Below, one piece after another: positions 42,396 to 42,424 of a DNA stretch of 42,424 nucleotides. The notes under the pieces are model-generated. The model searched no databases and was not told the origin of the DNA. It saw only the letters and a program-made list of their open reading frames with translations. The translations under genes were made by a program, and so were the position numbers. The stretch comes from Pelotomaculum sp. UBA3103 (GTDB lineage: Bacteria; Bacillota; Desulfotomaculia; Desulfotomaculales; Pelotomaculaceae): the NCBI GenBank assembly GCA_002365855.1, contig DFAP01000052.1, positions 1 through 42,424 on the forward strand, in the 5' to 3' direction. How positions within the stretch are numbered: position 1 is the first letter of the stretch; each line of letters opens with the position of its first letter.

Positions 42396-42424
42396 GCGAA
42401 GCCATGGGGACGGTTCGAGCGTCC
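42396..42424. repeat. Right copy of the inverted repeat (cut by the window edge)
   Basis: Exact reverse complement of 40264-40292. The element continues beyond the window. Confidence 0.85.

Overview
The window reads as chromosomal DNA of a spore-forming-type, anaerobic Gram-positive Clostridia, most like the Peptococcaceae/Desulfotomaculum-Pelotomaculum group. The grounds are the Firmicute gene orders (hisS-aspS-6S RNA-tcdA; alaS-ireB-ruvX-DUF1292-mltG-U32), the very frequent TTG/GTG starts behind strong GGAGG sites, the intermediate GC content, and a UGA-decoded (selenocysteine) glutaredoxin. The lineage is inferred; no rRNA gene is present to prove it.

Layout. 1-5.9 kb: the 3' part of hisS, then aspS, a 6S RNA, tcdA, trxA and rarA. 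5.96-6.37 kb: a non-coding array of about ten ~42-nt hairpin units closed by a terminator. 6.4-9.8 kb: an iron-sulfur/thiouridine operon (iscS, iscR-type regulator, iscU, mnmA) behind a consensus promoter and a likely IscR operator. 9.9-11.4 kb: a small zinc-ribbon protein, a YtxH-like protein and an AI-2E-family permease. 11.4-20.8 kb: alaS, a GNAT acetyltransferase (opposite strand), ireB, an Fe-S aldo/keto reductase, ruvX, a DUF1292 protein, a VanW protein, mltG and a U32 peptidase. 20.8-23.9 kb (minus strand): a GPR1/FUN34/YaaH acetate transporter with a degraded second copy downstream, and a LytTR response regulator with its GHKL histidine kinase. 24.4-26.1 kb: a class B penicillin-binding protein. 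26.16-26.39 kb (minus): the Sec-glutaredoxin, which an ordinary ORF search breaks at its UGA.

26.5-39.1 kb is a surface-polysaccharide locus. It carries all four dTDP-L-rhamnose functions (rmlC, rmlD on minus; rmlA, rmlB on plus), a soluble CapD-like sugar epimerase/dehydratase, a UDP-sugar dehydrogenase, a multi-membrane polymerase- or GT-C-like protein, two GT4-type glycosyltransferases, a methyltransferase and a MurJ/Wzx-like flippase. No obvious initiating phosphosugar transferase is in the window. 39.2-42.4 kb holds two paralogous double-rhodanese lipoproteins, both lacking the catalytic cysteine, and a membrane-anchored SH3b protein. A 29-bp exact inverted repeat brackets the second rhodanese and the SH3b gene, and the window ends inside its right copy.

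Most notable: the covarying hairpin array at 5.96-6.37 kb, the selenocysteine glutaredoxin with an in-frame SECIS-like hairpin, and the tandem cysteine-less rhodanese lipoproteins.
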